This document shows, one piece after another, positions 30,247 to 39,074 of a DNA stretch of 64,000 nucleotides. Position 1 is the stretch's first letter, and each line of letters starts with the position of its first letter. Origin of the DNA: Luteococcus sp052116585 (GTDB lineage: Bacteria > Actinomycetota > Actinomycetes > Propionibacteriales > Propionibacteriaceae); assembly GCF_052116585.1 (NCBI RefSeq), contig NZ_JBQKKT010000003.1, positions 1 to 64,000 of the forward strand, read 5' to 3'. The translations under genes were made by a program, and so were the position numbers. Under the pieces are notes generated by a model. The model was not told where the DNA came from. It saw nothing but the letters and a program-made list of their open reading frames with translations, and did no database searches.

Positions 30247-32306
30247 GCGGGGCCGCAGCGGTTGCCCCCTCCGGGGGGCATCCCGATGCACCGCAGGTCG
30301 CTCGGCCACGGGCCAAGTGGCCCGTGCTGGGCGTCTCCGCCCTGGTGACGATCATCGTCGCCGGTTGGGGCCTGGGAGCACCCGAGCACGCCCTGCGCGT
30401 CCTGGGACGCGTGGTCGGGCTGATCTCCGACTGGTTCGGCTGGTTCTACATCGCCCTGGCCACCGCGGTGTTGTTCTTCGTGGTCGTCATCGGCCTGCGT
30501 CACTCGCGGGTGCGGCTGGGCAAGGACACCGACCGGCCCGAGTTCAGCACCTTCGCGTGGGCCTCGATGCTGTTCGCCGCGGGCATCGGCACCGACGTGA
30601 TGTTCTTCGCCGTGGCCGAGCCGGTGAGCCAGTACATGCTGCCACCGCAGATCCAGGGGGAATCCCTGGAGGCGGCCCGCCAGGCGACGGTGTGGACCAT
30701 GTTCCACTACGGCATCACCGGGTGGGGCATGTACGTGCTGATGGGCATGGCCCTGGGCTACTTCGCCCACCGCAAGGGGCTGCCGCTGGCCGTGCGTTCG
30801 GCGCTGCATCCCCTGCTGGGTAAGCGGATCAACGGGGCGGCCGGTGACGCGGTCGACATCGCCACCGTGGTGGGTACCATCTTCGGTGTGGCCACCAGCC
30901 TGGGCATCGGCGTGGTCATGCTCAACGTGGGCCTGGACATCCTCTTCGGGGTGGAACAGGGCCTCGGCGCCCAGGTGGGGCTGGTGGTGCTGGCCGTCAC
31001 GGTCGCGACCGTCTCGGCGCTGACCGGCGTGGATCGTGGCATCCGCATCCTCAGTCAGCTCAACGTGCTGCTGGCGATCCTGCTGGCGGCCTGGGTGCTG
31101 GTGACCGGGGACTCCACCTTCCTGCTGCGTGCCATGACGATGAACATCGGTGACTTCATCAGCATGTTCCCCGGCATGACGCTGGACACGATGGCCTATG
31201 ACCACCCGGCCGACTGGATGGGCGCCTGGACGCTCTTCTTCTGGGCCTGGTGGATCGCCTGGGCATCCTTCGTCGGCATGTTCCTGGCTCGCATCTCGCG
31301 CGGACGCACCATCGGTCAGTTCGTGCTGGGCACGCTGACCATCCCGTTCTGCTACATCGTGATGTGGGTGACCATCTTCGGCAATGCCGCGGTCAACCAG
31401 ATCCGAACCCTGGGGGACAAGGAGTTCGCGACGCTGGCGGTCGAGAGCCCCGAACTGGGCTTCTACCACCTGCTGCAGCAGTACCCGCTGCCCATGTTCA
31501 TGGTGGGGCTGGCCACCTTCGTCGGTCTGCTGTTCTACGTGACCAGCGCCGACTCGGGTGCCCTGGTCATGGCCAACCTGTCGAGCCACCTGCCCGACAG
31601 CGAGACCGATGCTCAGCCCGTGCTGCGCATCTTCTGGGCCCTGGCCACCGGTGTGCTGACCATCGCGATGCTCGCGGTGGACGGCATCGCCGCGCTGCAG
31701 AACGCGACGATCATCATGGGCCTGCCCTTCGCCTTCGTCATGGTGATGGTGATGGTCGGCCTGCACCGGGCGCTGGAGGGGGAGCGGAGCCGACGCGACG
31801 CCGCCCGTGCCCAGGTCACCTCGTCGCTGGTGGGCCGTGAGACGGTCGCCGCGCCCGGATCCTGGCGCAAGCGGCTGGGCGTCACCTTTGGTGCCGTCTC
31901 GGTCAAGCAGGCCAACCGGCACCTCGACCTGGTGGTGCTGCCCGCGCTGCGGGCCGTCGCCAAGGAGCTGGAGGCCCGCGGGGCGCAGGCTCGCATCGTC
32001 GAGGGCGAGGCCATCCCCGAGTTGCGCGTCAGTCGTCAGGTGCAGCTGGAGGTGGGCGACCCGGAGGCCGAGGCGCTGTTCACCTATCCGCTGCAGGTGC
32101 GTCGGGTTCCGGCCCCCACCTATGGTGCGCGCATGATCGAGGCGGACGACTTCTCCACTCGTGTGGAGGCCGTTCTGCCGAGCGTGGGCGCCTATGACCT
32201 GATCTCCTACAACGAGGACCAGGTCTGCCACGACGTGCTGGATGCCTATGAGCGGCACCTGGCCACCACCCGCGCGGTGGCCGAGCTGGAATCCACCCAG
32301 CTCTGA
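30243..32306 (+). CDS. betT: High-affinity choline transporter, BCCT family
   Basis: 687 aa from GTG 30243. Twelve membrane helices with the BCCT signature region WWIAWASFVGMFLARISRGR, and GIGTDVMFFAVAEPVSQYM near helix 3-4. After the last helix (about residue 510) is a cytoplasmic domain of some 170 residues (VKQANRHLDLVVLPALRAVA, SVGAYDLISYNEDQVCHDVL), as in BetT-type carriers where it senses osmotic strain. It takes up choline by proton or sodium symport. With betA broken, choline may be used for something other than betaine, or another transported compound may matter. Confidence 0.9.
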   Translation: MSGAAAVAPSGGHPDAPQVARPRAKWPVLGVSALVTIIVAGWGLGAPEHALRVLGRVVGLISDWFGWFYIALATAVLFFVVVIGLRHSRVRLGKDTDRPEFSTFAWASMLFAAGIGTDVMFFAVAEPVSQYMLPPQIQGESLEAARQATVWTMFHYGITGWGMYVLMGMALGYFAHRKGLPLAVRSALHPLLGKRINGAAGDAVDIATVVGTIFGVATSLGIGVVMLNVGLDILFGVEQGLGAQVGLVVLAVTVATVSALTGVDRGIRILSQLNVLLAILLAAWVLVTGDSTFLLRAMTMNIGDFISMFPGMTLDTMAYDHPADWMGAWTLFFWAWWIAWASFVGMFLARISRGRTIGQFVLGTLTIPFCYIVMWVTIFGNAAVNQIRTLGDKEFATLAVESPELGFYHLLQQYPLPMFMVGLATFVGLLFYVTSADSGALVMANLSSHLPDSETDAQPVLRIFWALATGVLTIAMLAVDGIAALQNATIIMGLPFAFVMVMVMVGLHRALEGERSRRDAARAQVTSSLVGRETVAAPGSWRKRLGVTFGAVSVKQANRHLDLVVLPALRAVAKELEARGAQARIVEGEAIPELRVSRQVQLEVGDPEAEALFTYPLQVRRVPAPTYGARMIEADDFSTRVEAVLPSVGAYDLISYNEDQVCHDVLDAYERHLATTRAVAELESTQL

Positions 32307-32327
32307 GCCAGCGCTGCAAGGCAGTGA

Positions 32328-32358
32328 CGAAGGCCCCCGGCTTGGCCGGGGGCCTTCG
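32328..32358 (+). terminator. Hairpin terminator after betT
   Basis: Perfect 14-bp stem (32328-32341 with 32345-32358) and a 3-nt loop, 22 bp after the betT stop. The downstream sequence is not T-rich, common for GC-rich actinobacterial terminators. Confidence 0.8.
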
Positions 32359-32400
32359 TGCCGTCCTGGGGGGAAGCATCGCGTGAATCCGGGCGCAATG

Positions 32401-32419
32401 AAAGGTTAGGCTCGCCTTA
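32401..32419 (+). promoter_or_regulatory. Iron box (DtxR/IdeR/DmdR operator) overlapping a leaderless promoter
   Basis: AAAGGTTAGGCTCGCCTTA matches the actinobacterial iron box TTAGGTTAGGCTCACCTAA at 15 of 19 positions. It contains the -10 TAGGCT (32407-32412), 6 nt before ATG 32419, so a bound repressor would cover both promoter and start codon. Confidence 0.8.
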
Positions 32420-33261
32420 TGTCGAACAATGAGGTCTCGTCCACCGCTCCATCCGCACGGCCGCGCCCCGGCGGCAAGGCTCGGGTGATGCGCAGCGCCA
32501 CCATCAGCGCCGTCGAACGTCTCAACCGTGACCTGGTGCGGCTGCACTTCGAGGGGGAGGACCTGCAGCAGTTCGGGCCGCTGGAGCCCACCGACAGCTA
32601 TGTGAAGATCCGCTTCGGTGACGTCACCCGTACCTACACGATCCGCCACCACGATCCGGTGGAGGGACGGATGGTCATCGACTTCGTGGTGCACGGCGAC
32701 CAGGGTCTTGCCGGGCCGTGGGCCGCCGCCGCGCAGGTGGGAGACCAGATCACCTTCGGCGGTCCCGGGGGCGCCTGGCATCCCGACGAGGCTGCCGACC
32801 ACCACATCTTCATCGGCGACGAGTCCGCCATCCCGGCCATCGCCGCCGCACTCGACGCCCTGCCGCACACGGCGCGCGCCACCGCCTTCCTGGAGGTTGC
32901 CGATGAGTCCGTGCGGCCCCCGCTGCGCCCGCTGCCCGGTCTCGAGGTGGTGTGGGTCCATCGCGCGCCCGACGGTGGCAGCCCCGCTGCGCCCTACGGT
33001 GTGCTGCTGGCCCACAAGGTTCGTGAGGCGCACTTCCCGCAGGGGCGGCTGTCGCTGTTCGTGCACGGCAATGCCGAGATGATCAAGGACGTGCGGCGAA
33101 ACCTGTTCGTCGAGCGTGGCCTGGCCAAGCAGGACGTCTCGATCTCGGGCTACTGGCGCACCGGGCTGGCCGAGGACGACTGGCAGCGCACCAAGCGCGA
33201 GTTCGTCGCACAGATGGAACGGGAACAGGACCAGGCGCTGCCGACGGGGGACGGGGCCTGA
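32419..33261 (+). CDS. Siderophore-interacting protein (FAD ferric-siderophore reductase)
   Basis: 280 aa. FAD-binding barrel (DSYVKIRFGDVTRTYTIRHH with the RxYTxR flavin motif, MVIDFVVHGDQGLAGPWAA), then an NAD(P)H-like domain (HHIFIGDESAIPAIAAALDA) and the conserved C-terminal GYWRTGLAEDDW. SIP/ViuB proteins reduce Fe3+-siderophores in the cytoplasm and release iron. The iron box overlapping its promoter fits induction under iron starvation. No siderophore transporter is adjacent. Its 3' end is overlapped by the read-through frame of the broken lipoprotein gene on the other strand. Confidence 0.9.
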   Translation: MSNNEVSSTAPSARPRPGGKARVMRSATISAVERLNRDLVRLHFEGEDLQQFGPLEPTDSYVKIRFGDVTRTYTIRHHDPVEGRMVIDFVVHGDQGLAGPWAAAAQVGDQITFGGPGGAWHPDEAADHHIFIGDESAIPAIAAALDALPHTARATAFLEVADESVRPPLRPLPGLEVVWVHRAPDGGSPAAPYGVLLAHKVREAHFPQGRLSLFVHGNAEMIKDVRRNLFVERGLAKQDVSISGYWRTGLAEDDWQRTKREFVAQMEREQDQALPTGDGA

Positions 33262-33264
33262 GCC

Positions 33265-34412
33265 TCAGACCGCCAGCTGCACCTGCGTGCTGAAGCGAGA
33301 GCTCTCGGGGTGCAGGGCCGGCAGTTCGTGCACGTCGGCCCGGTCTCCTCCAGCCACAGTGGCAGGTTGTGGCTGGCCGCCGTCTCCTGCGCCATGCCCA
33401 CCATCGTGGCGGCCTTCTGGTGCAGCCACGGGGATGTGATGTTCTGCACGGTCGGCACCGCACGCGGGTCCGTCGCCCCCTTGCGGTTGGGGCAGGACCA
33501 CAGGGGGTACCAGTGCTGGCTCATGGCGGTGGTCTGGGGCAGCTTCGCCTGTGCGAAGGCACGCCACCATTTCGCGTCGAAGGTTCCCGGGCCGGCCAGG
33601 GGGAGGTTGGGGGTGCGGGCATGGATCGCCTTCTCGTACACCCGAGCCTGGGCGACGAAATGTTCTGGCGACCAGCTGCTGTCGCGGGCGCTGAGCCGGG
33701 CCTGGGAGGCCATGAAGAAGCCATTGGGCTCGTTGCCGATCGAGACCGCCTTGAGCCGCGAGCCCAGGGCCCGGTGCGCATGGGCGGCCATGTCAGCGGC
33801 GCGGTCCGGGTCGAAGTGCCCCAGGTCCACCACCAGGGTGACCGTGGCGTCGACGCGTTCGGCCATGCGGGCCAGCCGGGCCAGGTCGTCGGGGGTGACG
33901 GTTGCCGAGGCCCAGTCGGGCGCCTTCTTCTGGCGGGAGGTCCACCACATCCGACGATCGACGGAATTGCCCCCGAACCGCAGGGAGGGCTTGTCCAGGG
34001 CCAGCAGGAGCGGTGTCAGGGTGGAACCGTCGGGTTCCCAGCGTTGGTCGGCCAGCTCGGTGGCCTCGAAGGAGAGCCCCACATTGGACTCCTGCCAGAC
34101 GTGCCCGCCGGCCTGCTCGGCGGCGGGGACGGAGATGTCCACGCGTGGCCCGGGAGTGGAGACCTTGGGCGCTTGCTGGGGGAAGCTCTCGGCTCGGGGC
34201 AGCAGCCCCGGGACCAGGGCGCGCAGTTCGGCGGCATGGTCCGGGGTGGCGGGCCGGGAGGAGGCGTCCCGGGTGGGCGTCGGGGAAGGAGCCTCAGGGG
34301 TGGGTGCGCTGCCTGAACAGGCAGTGAGCGAGCCCAACGCAAGCGCGCCGAGGGTCAGATGGGCGAGCAGCCTGAGTCCTGGGCGGGCGAGCCGGGGGCG
34401 GGGGTTCGTCAC
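33265..34412 (-). pseudogene. GH79-like glycoside hydrolase lipoprotein, 3' end damaged
   Basis: GTG 34412 with -10 TAGCCT 6 nt upstream. A lipoprotein signal (ALGSLTACSGS, lipobox LTAC) and a Pro/Thr linker precede a TIM-barrel glycosidase: LLALDKPSLRFGGNSVDRRM, the acid/base-type AVSIGNEPNGFFMASQARLS and nucleophile-type LPLWLEETGP, a pattern of GH79 (heparanase/beta-glucuronidase-like) proteins. Just after EETGP the frame turns to nonsense and runs on to 33150, into the SIP gene. A different frame reads HPESSRFSTQVQLAV and stops at 33265, a plausible natural C-terminus. So an internal deletion of roughly 100 codons with frame change is likely. Confidence 0.65.
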
Positions 34413-34454
34413 CCCTGCAGGCTATGTGGAACGTCATAGATCTGGTGGAAGGCT

Positions 34455-34694
34455 TCAGGCCACGGCGCGCTCATCCAGCCGTCGCGAAGCCGGGTGCGAA
34501 CCCGGGTGCACGGTGGGCAGGTCATGGACGCTGGTGCGGGCCCTGCTGGATGCGGCCCCCTCGCGACGGTGGGTGCTGCGGCGGTGCGCCAGGGCCGTCC
34601 AGATGAGAAGCAGGGGTGCCAGCAGGAGGGGGGCCACCAGGGCCAAGGCGAGCGTGACCGCGAGCGCGGCCGACAGTCCGAGGATCTCCGTCAT
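34455..34694 (-). CDS. Small single-helix membrane protein A
   Basis: 79 aa. An N-terminal hydrophobic stretch (LGLSAALAVTLALALVAPLL and LAPLLLIWTALA) is followed by a basic tail (HRRSTHRREGAASSRARTSV). ATG 34694 is preceded by GGTGGAGCC. Its LLLAPLLLIW core resembles VLLAPLVLIV of the next gene upstream (34824-35042), so the two are probably paralogues. Function unknown. Confidence 0.5.
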   Translation of the reverse strand: MTEILGLSAALAVTLALALVAPLLLAPLLLIWTALAHRRSTHRREGAASSRARTSVHDLPTVHPGSHPASRRLDERAVA

Positions 34695-34823
34695 GGCTCC
34701 ACCATCCCAAGTGCCCGGGCAGCGGCGCATCGGTTTGGGGTGTGCTCTCGTCTCCTACTTCCGATGGGGGGCGTGGCGGCCGCGTCATCCCCCAGTAGTA
34801 GGCAGGTGGTCAGGAGGGCCGGG

Positions 34824-35042
34824 TCAGGCGGCCTTCGCCACCTTCACGAGCCGACGACTGCGAGGGCGCCCGGTGCTGGCGACGGTGACCTGCTCCTCCA
34901 CGTCCGAACGCTCGACATCGGCCTCCCGGGTGCGGGTGACATAGGCGACGATGAGGACCAGCGGTGCCAGCAGGACGGGCACAGCGACGATGATCATGGC
35001 CACGAAGGCCAGCAGGAGCAGGAAACCAAGCACAGCGGACAT
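34824..35042 (-). CDS. Small single-helix membrane protein B
   Basis: 72 aa. Membrane segments LGFLLLLAFVAMIIVAVPVL and LAPLVLIVAYV, then a charged cytoplasmic tail (TRTREADVERSDVEEQ). ATG 35042 has TGGAGCC upstream, nearly the same context as protein A. The pair lies head to tail with 129 bp between. No family recognised. Confidence 0.5.
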   Translation of the reverse strand: MSAVLGFLLLLAFVAMIIVAVPVLLAPLVLIVAYVTRTREADVERSDVEEQVTVASTGRPRSRRLVKVAKAA

Positions 35043-35228
35043 GGCTCCATGGTCTCTGTCGAAAGGGCCGCCTCCGGCCATTTTGGGCACTTGTTCAGCT
35101 TGTCCGAAGCCAGTTCAGCGAGCTCTTGGCATCCCCTTGGGCACCGCTCAGGATTCTGTCCCCCCAACGAGGGACACGTCCTGCGGGTAGGTCTTCCCAG
35201 GGATGGTGAGCAGTGGTCGAATGGGCAC

Positions 35229-36143
35229 GTGCGCTTCCCCCGTCCACGCGCCGCGTCCACCTTCGGCCCCGGCCACCTGTCCCCGAACCAGCTGACGGGT
35301 CAGGTGTGGCTCGTCACCGGCGCAACCCATGGGCTGGGGGAGGCCACGGCTCGCGCCGCGGCTCGTGCGGGAGCCCGCCTGGTGGTGCCGGCCCGCAATG
35401 CGGAGCGGGCCCGTCGACTGACCTCCGAATGGGGCGGCGAGCACTTGGTTGTTCCCCTGGACCTGGCCAGTTTCTCGTCGGTCCGGGAGTGCGCTGCGCA
35501 GGTCTCCAGGGCGCTGGCCGGTCAGCAGATCGACGTGCTGGTGAACAATGCCGGCACCATGACATTGCACCGGGAGCTGACCGCGGACGGCCACGAGCGG
35601 ATCCTGCAGACCAACTTCCTGGGCCCTTTCGCGCTGACCAACCTGCTGCTGCCGAGTGTCGGCGGACGGGTGGTGCTCGTCGCGTCGAATGCCCACAAGG
35701 CAGGGCGGATCGATCATGGCGATCCGGACTTCCTACGGCGCCGCTGGACCAGTGCCGCGGCCTATGCCCAGTCGAAGCTGGCCGTGATGCTGTGGGGCCT
35801 GGCCCTGGAGGCCCGGTTGCGGACCCGCGGCGTCGACGTGCAGCTGGTGCACCCCGGCTGGGTGATGAGCAACATGCAGAGTGCTGTGGGCAATGTCGCG
35901 GTGCAACGGGCCATCGACATCGTCACCTCACCCGTCGCCGCCCCCGCCGCCGACGCCGCCCGCTGCACCCTGTTCGCGGCCACGGCCGACCTGCCGCGCG
36001 GCTCGCACATCGGTCCGGATGGCTGGCTGGTGGGCTGGCGAGGGGAGCCCTGCCTGATCGGCCGTTCCGGCAAGGCCAGTGATCCCGCCGAGGCGGAGCG
36101 AGTGTGGAGGCTGGCAGCCGAGCTGACCGGCACCGACCGGTGA
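35229..36143 (+). CDS. Short-chain dehydrogenase (retinol-dehydrogenase-like SDR)
   Basis: 304 aa if GTG 35229 is used; the frame is open upstream but homology begins just after it. SDR motifs: WLVTGATHGLGEATARAAAR (cofactor), DVLVNNAGTM, catalytic SNAHKA... then YAQSK (Tyr/Lys) and HPGWVMSNM. The pattern with NFLGPFALTNLLLP is that of WWOX/retinol-dehydrogenase-like SDRs; the substrate is unknown. The gene lies alone between the small membrane proteins and a CoA-transferase homologue. Confidence 0.82.
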   Translation: MRFPRPRAASTFGPGHLSPNQLTGQVWLVTGATHGLGEATARAAARAGARLVVPARNAERARRLTSEWGGEHLVVPLDLASFSSVRECAAQVSRALAGQQIDVLVNNAGTMTLHRELTADGHERILQTNFLGPFALTNLLLPSVGGRVVLVASNAHKAGRIDHGDPDFLRRRWTSAAAYAQSKLAVMLWGLALEARLRTRGVDVQLVHPGWVMSNMQSAVGNVAVQRAIDIVTSPVAAPAADAARCTLFAATADLPRGSHIGPDGWLVGWRGEPCLIGRSGKASDPAEAERVWRLAAELTGTDR

Positions 36144-36234
36144 CCTGCCCAAGGGGTGGAAGATCTCCCGCAGCACTTCCCGGGTGTCGCTCGGCTCTGG
36201 TTGGCTTTTCCCAGCCGACTGGAGGGAATCTCCC

Positions 36235-37116
36235 ATGCCGCACGACACCATCCGCCCCGACGACAGACAGCAGGCCGACCGCCAGCACGACGAGATGCTC
36301 CTGGCCGGGGTTCGGGTCGTCTCGATTGCCATCAACCTGCCCGGACCCGCCGCGGCTCGACGCCTGGCCCAGCTGGGGGCCGACGTGGTGAAGGTGGAGC
36401 CGCCGGCGGGCGACATGATGCAGCTGCTCAGCGCCGACTACTACCAGGAGCTCCTGGAGGGGCAGCAGGTGGTGTCCCTGGACCTGAAGTCGGGTGAAGG
36501 CCGCGACGAGCTGTGGCGGCTGCTGACGGAGGCTGACCTGTTCATCACGTCGAACCGTCCCTCGGCCCTGACCAGGCTGGGCCTCGACTGGGAGACGGTG
36601 CACGCCCGGCTGCCGCGACTGAGCCACGTGGAGATCGTGGGCTACCCGGGGGAGAAGGCGGATGTCGCCGGCCACGACCTCACGTACCAGGCCAGCGTCG
36701 GCACCCTCACGCCACCGACGATGCCGCTGGTGCCGTTGGCAGACCTGACCAGCGCCGAACGCGCAGTCGGTGATGCCCTGGCGGCCCTGCTGCACGCGGA
36801 GCGCACCGGCGTCGGGAGTCACCGGCAGGTGGCGCTCAGCGAGATGGCGGAGATGATGGGTGATGCGGCACGCCACCGGTTGACCACCCCCGACGGGATC
36901 CTGGGTGGCTCCCTGCCGCAGTACGCCATGTATCAGGCCCTTGACGGGTACGTCGTGCTGGCGGCGCTGGAGCCGCACTTCTGGCAGCGCACCCGAGAGG
37001 CCCTGGAGATCGAGGGGACCAGGGAGGAGCTGACGGCGATCTTCGTCACGCGGACCGCCGCGGACTGGGAGGCGTGGGCCCAGGAGCGCGACATTCCGCT
37101 CGTCGCGGTGCGCTGA
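36235..37116 (+). CDS. CaiB/BaiF (class III) CoA-transferase family protein
   Basis: 293 aa; GGAGGGAATCTCCC precedes ATG 36235. Family pattern: GVRVVSIAINLPGPAAARRL, LGADVVKVEPPAGDMM, VVSLDLKSGEGRDEL, the catalytic-aspartate segment AGHDLTYQASVGTL, and the C-terminal DGYVVLAALEPHFWQRTREA. It is shorter than typical members (350-400 aa), resembling alpha-methylacyl-CoA racemase-like proteins. It either moves CoA between acids or epimerises an acyl-CoA. No partner enzyme is adjacent. Confidence 0.82.
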   Translation: MPHDTIRPDDRQQADRQHDEMLLAGVRVVSIAINLPGPAAARRLAQLGADVVKVEPPAGDMMQLLSADYYQELLEGQQVVSLDLKSGEGRDELWRLLTEADLFITSNRPSALTRLGLDWETVHARLPRLSHVEIVGYPGEKADVAGHDLTYQASVGTLTPPTMPLVPLADLTSAERAVGDALAALLHAERTGVGSHRQVALSEMAEMMGDAARHRLTTPDGILGGSLPQYAMYQALDGYVVLAALEPHFWQRTREALEIEGTREELTAIFVTRTAADWEAWAQERDIPLVAVR

Positions 37117-37201
37117 CCAGTTCCGGCATCCCTGACCCGTGCTGCTGGCGGCGGCCGGACTCGGCATGTGGTCCCGGCCCGGTGGGGCTGGTGCGCTCGC
37201 C

Positions 37202-37207
37202 TAGGCT
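37202..37207 (+). promoter_or_regulatory. -10 hexamer TAGGCT of a leaderless promoter
   Basis: 6 nt before ilvD ATG 37214. Because the message would have no leader, leader-peptide attenuation of ilvD is excluded. Confidence 0.6.
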
Positions 37208-37213
37208 TTCCCC

Positions 37214-39052
37214 ATGCCAGCACTTCGTTCCCGCACCACCACCCACGGCCGCAACATGGCAGGAGCGCGCGCACTGTGGCGCGCCACCGGCATGACCAAT
37301 GACGACTTCGGCAAGCCGATCGTCGCCATCGCGAACTCCTTCACCCAGTTCGTGCCGGGCCACGTCCACCTCAAGGACATGGGGCAGCTCGTCGCGGGTG
37401 CGGTGGCCGAGGCAGGCGGCGTGGGGCGCGAGTTCAACACCATCGCCGTCGACGACGGCATCGCCATGGGCCACTCCGGCATGCTGTACAGCCTGCCCAG
37501 CCGCGAGGTGATCGCCGACAGCGTCGAGTACATGGTCAATGCCCACCAGGCCGACGCTCTGGTCTGCATCTCCAACTGCGACAAGATCACCCCCGGCATG
37601 CTGCTGGCCGCGCTGCGGCTGAACATCCCCACGGTCTTCGTCTCGGGTGGGCCGATGGAAGCGGGGAAGGCGACGATCAAGGATGACGGGACGGTGACCC
37701 GCCTCGACCTGATCGACGCGATGATCAAGTCCGTCGACGAGACCGTCTCCGACCAGGACATCACCACCATCGAGGAGAATGCCTGCCCCACCTGTGGTTC
37801 CTGTTCGGGTATGTTCACCGCCAACTCGATGAACTGCCTCACCGAGGCGCTGGGGCTCTCGCTGCCCGGCAATGGCTCGACGCTGGCCACCGCCGCCGCC
37901 CGCAAGGACCTCTTCCTGGAGGCCGGCAAACTGGTCGTCGATCTCTGCAAGCAGTATTACGAGGGCGACGACGACTCGGTGCTGCCGCGCAGCATTGCCA
38001 CCAGGCCGGCCTTCGCCAATGCCATGCGTCTGGACATTGCCATGGGCGGTTCCACCAACACGATCCTGCACCTGCTGGCCGCTGCACAGGAGGCGGGGGT
38101 CGACTTCGACCAGGACGACATCGACGCCCTCTCGCGGGAGACGCCGTGCCTGGTCAAGGTGGCTCCCAACACGACGCAGTTCTACATGGAGGACGTGCAC
38201 CGCGCCGGCGGCATTCCCGCCATCCTGGGCGAGCTGCGCCGCGGCGGCATGTTCGACGACGGGGTGCGTGCCGTCCACTCACCCAGCGTGCAGCAGTGGC
38301 TGGACGACTGGGACATCCGTTCCGGCAAGGCCACCCAGAAGGCCTTGGAGCTCTTCCACGCCGCGCCCGGGGGAGTGCGCACCACCGAGGCCTTCAGCAG
38401 CACCAACCGCTGGGAGTCGTTGGACGTGGACGCGGAGAACGGCTGCATCCACTCGGTTGAGCATGCCTACACCACCGAGGGCGGCCTGGCCGTGCTGAAG
38501 GGCAACCTGGCCCCCGACGGCTGCATCGTGAAGACCGCCGGTGTTCCCGAGCACCAGTGGCAGTTCAGCGGTCCGGCCAAGGTGGCCGAGAGCCAGGAGC
38601 AGGCCGTGGAGATGATCTTGGGCGGCCAGATCGTCGAGGGCGATGTGGTGGTGGTGCGCTACGAGGGCCCCAAGGGTGGCCCCGGCATGCAGGAGATGCT
38701 CTACCCGACCAGCTACCTGAAGGGCGTGGGCCTGGGGCCGAAGTGCGCCCTGATCACCGACGGTCGTTTCTCCGGCGGTTCGTCGGGTCTCTCGGTGGGG
38801 CACGTCTCGCCGGAGGCGGCCAGCGGCGGCCCGATCGGGCTGGTGCGTGACGGGGACATCATCACCTTCGACATCCCCAACCGCAGCGTGAGCGTTGACA
38901 TCAGCGACGCCGAGCTCGCCACCCGTCGCGCCGAGCAGGACGAGGCCGGGTGGCAGCCGAAGGACCGGGACCGTCAGGTTTCGGCCGCGCTCAAGATCTT
39001 CGCGAAGTTCGCCCAGAGTGCAGACAAGGGCGCGGCCCGCAAGGTGGACTGA
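37214..39052 (+). CDS. ilvD: Dihydroxy-acid dehydratase
   Basis: 612 aa, full length. It dehydrates 2,3-dihydroxy-isovalerate and 2,3-dihydroxy-3-methylvalerate in valine and isoleucine synthesis. Fe-S ligands lie in CISNCDKITPGML and ENACPTCGSCSGMFTANSMN; other conserved parts are MGGSTNTILHLLAAAQEAG and LITDGRFSGGSSGLSVGHVS. It is a single-gene unit with its own leaderless promoter and converges on the SulP gene 22 bp after its stop. No other ilv gene is in the window. Confidence 0.96.
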   Translation: MPALRSRTTTHGRNMAGARALWRATGMTNDDFGKPIVAIANSFTQFVPGHVHLKDMGQLVAGAVAEAGGVGREFNTIAVDDGIAMGHSGMLYSLPSREVIADSVEYMVNAHQADALVCISNCDKITPGMLLAALRLNIPTVFVSGGPMEAGKATIKDDGTVTRLDLIDAMIKSVDETVSDQDITTIEENACPTCGSCSGMFTANSMNCLTEALGLSLPGNGSTLATAAARKDLFLEAGKLVVDLCKQYYEGDDDSVLPRSIATRPAFANAMRLDIAMGGSTNTILHLLAAAQEAGVDFDQDDIDALSRETPCLVKVAPNTTQFYMEDVHRAGGIPAILGELRRGGMFDDGVRAVHSPSVQQWLDDWDIRSGKATQKALELFHAAPGGVRTTEAFSSTNRWESLDVDAENGCIHSVEHAYTTEGGLAVLKGNLAPDGCIVKTAGVPEHQWQFSGPAKVAESQEQAVEMILGGQIVEGDVVVVRYEGPKGGPGMQEMLYPTSYLKGVGLGPKCALITDGRFSGGSSGLSVGHVSPEAASGGPIGLVRDGDIITFDIPNRSVSVDISDAELATRRAEQDEAGWQPKDRDRQVSAALKIFAKFAQSADKGAARKVD

Positions 39053-39074
39053 GCGCTGCGGGGTTGACTGCTCG

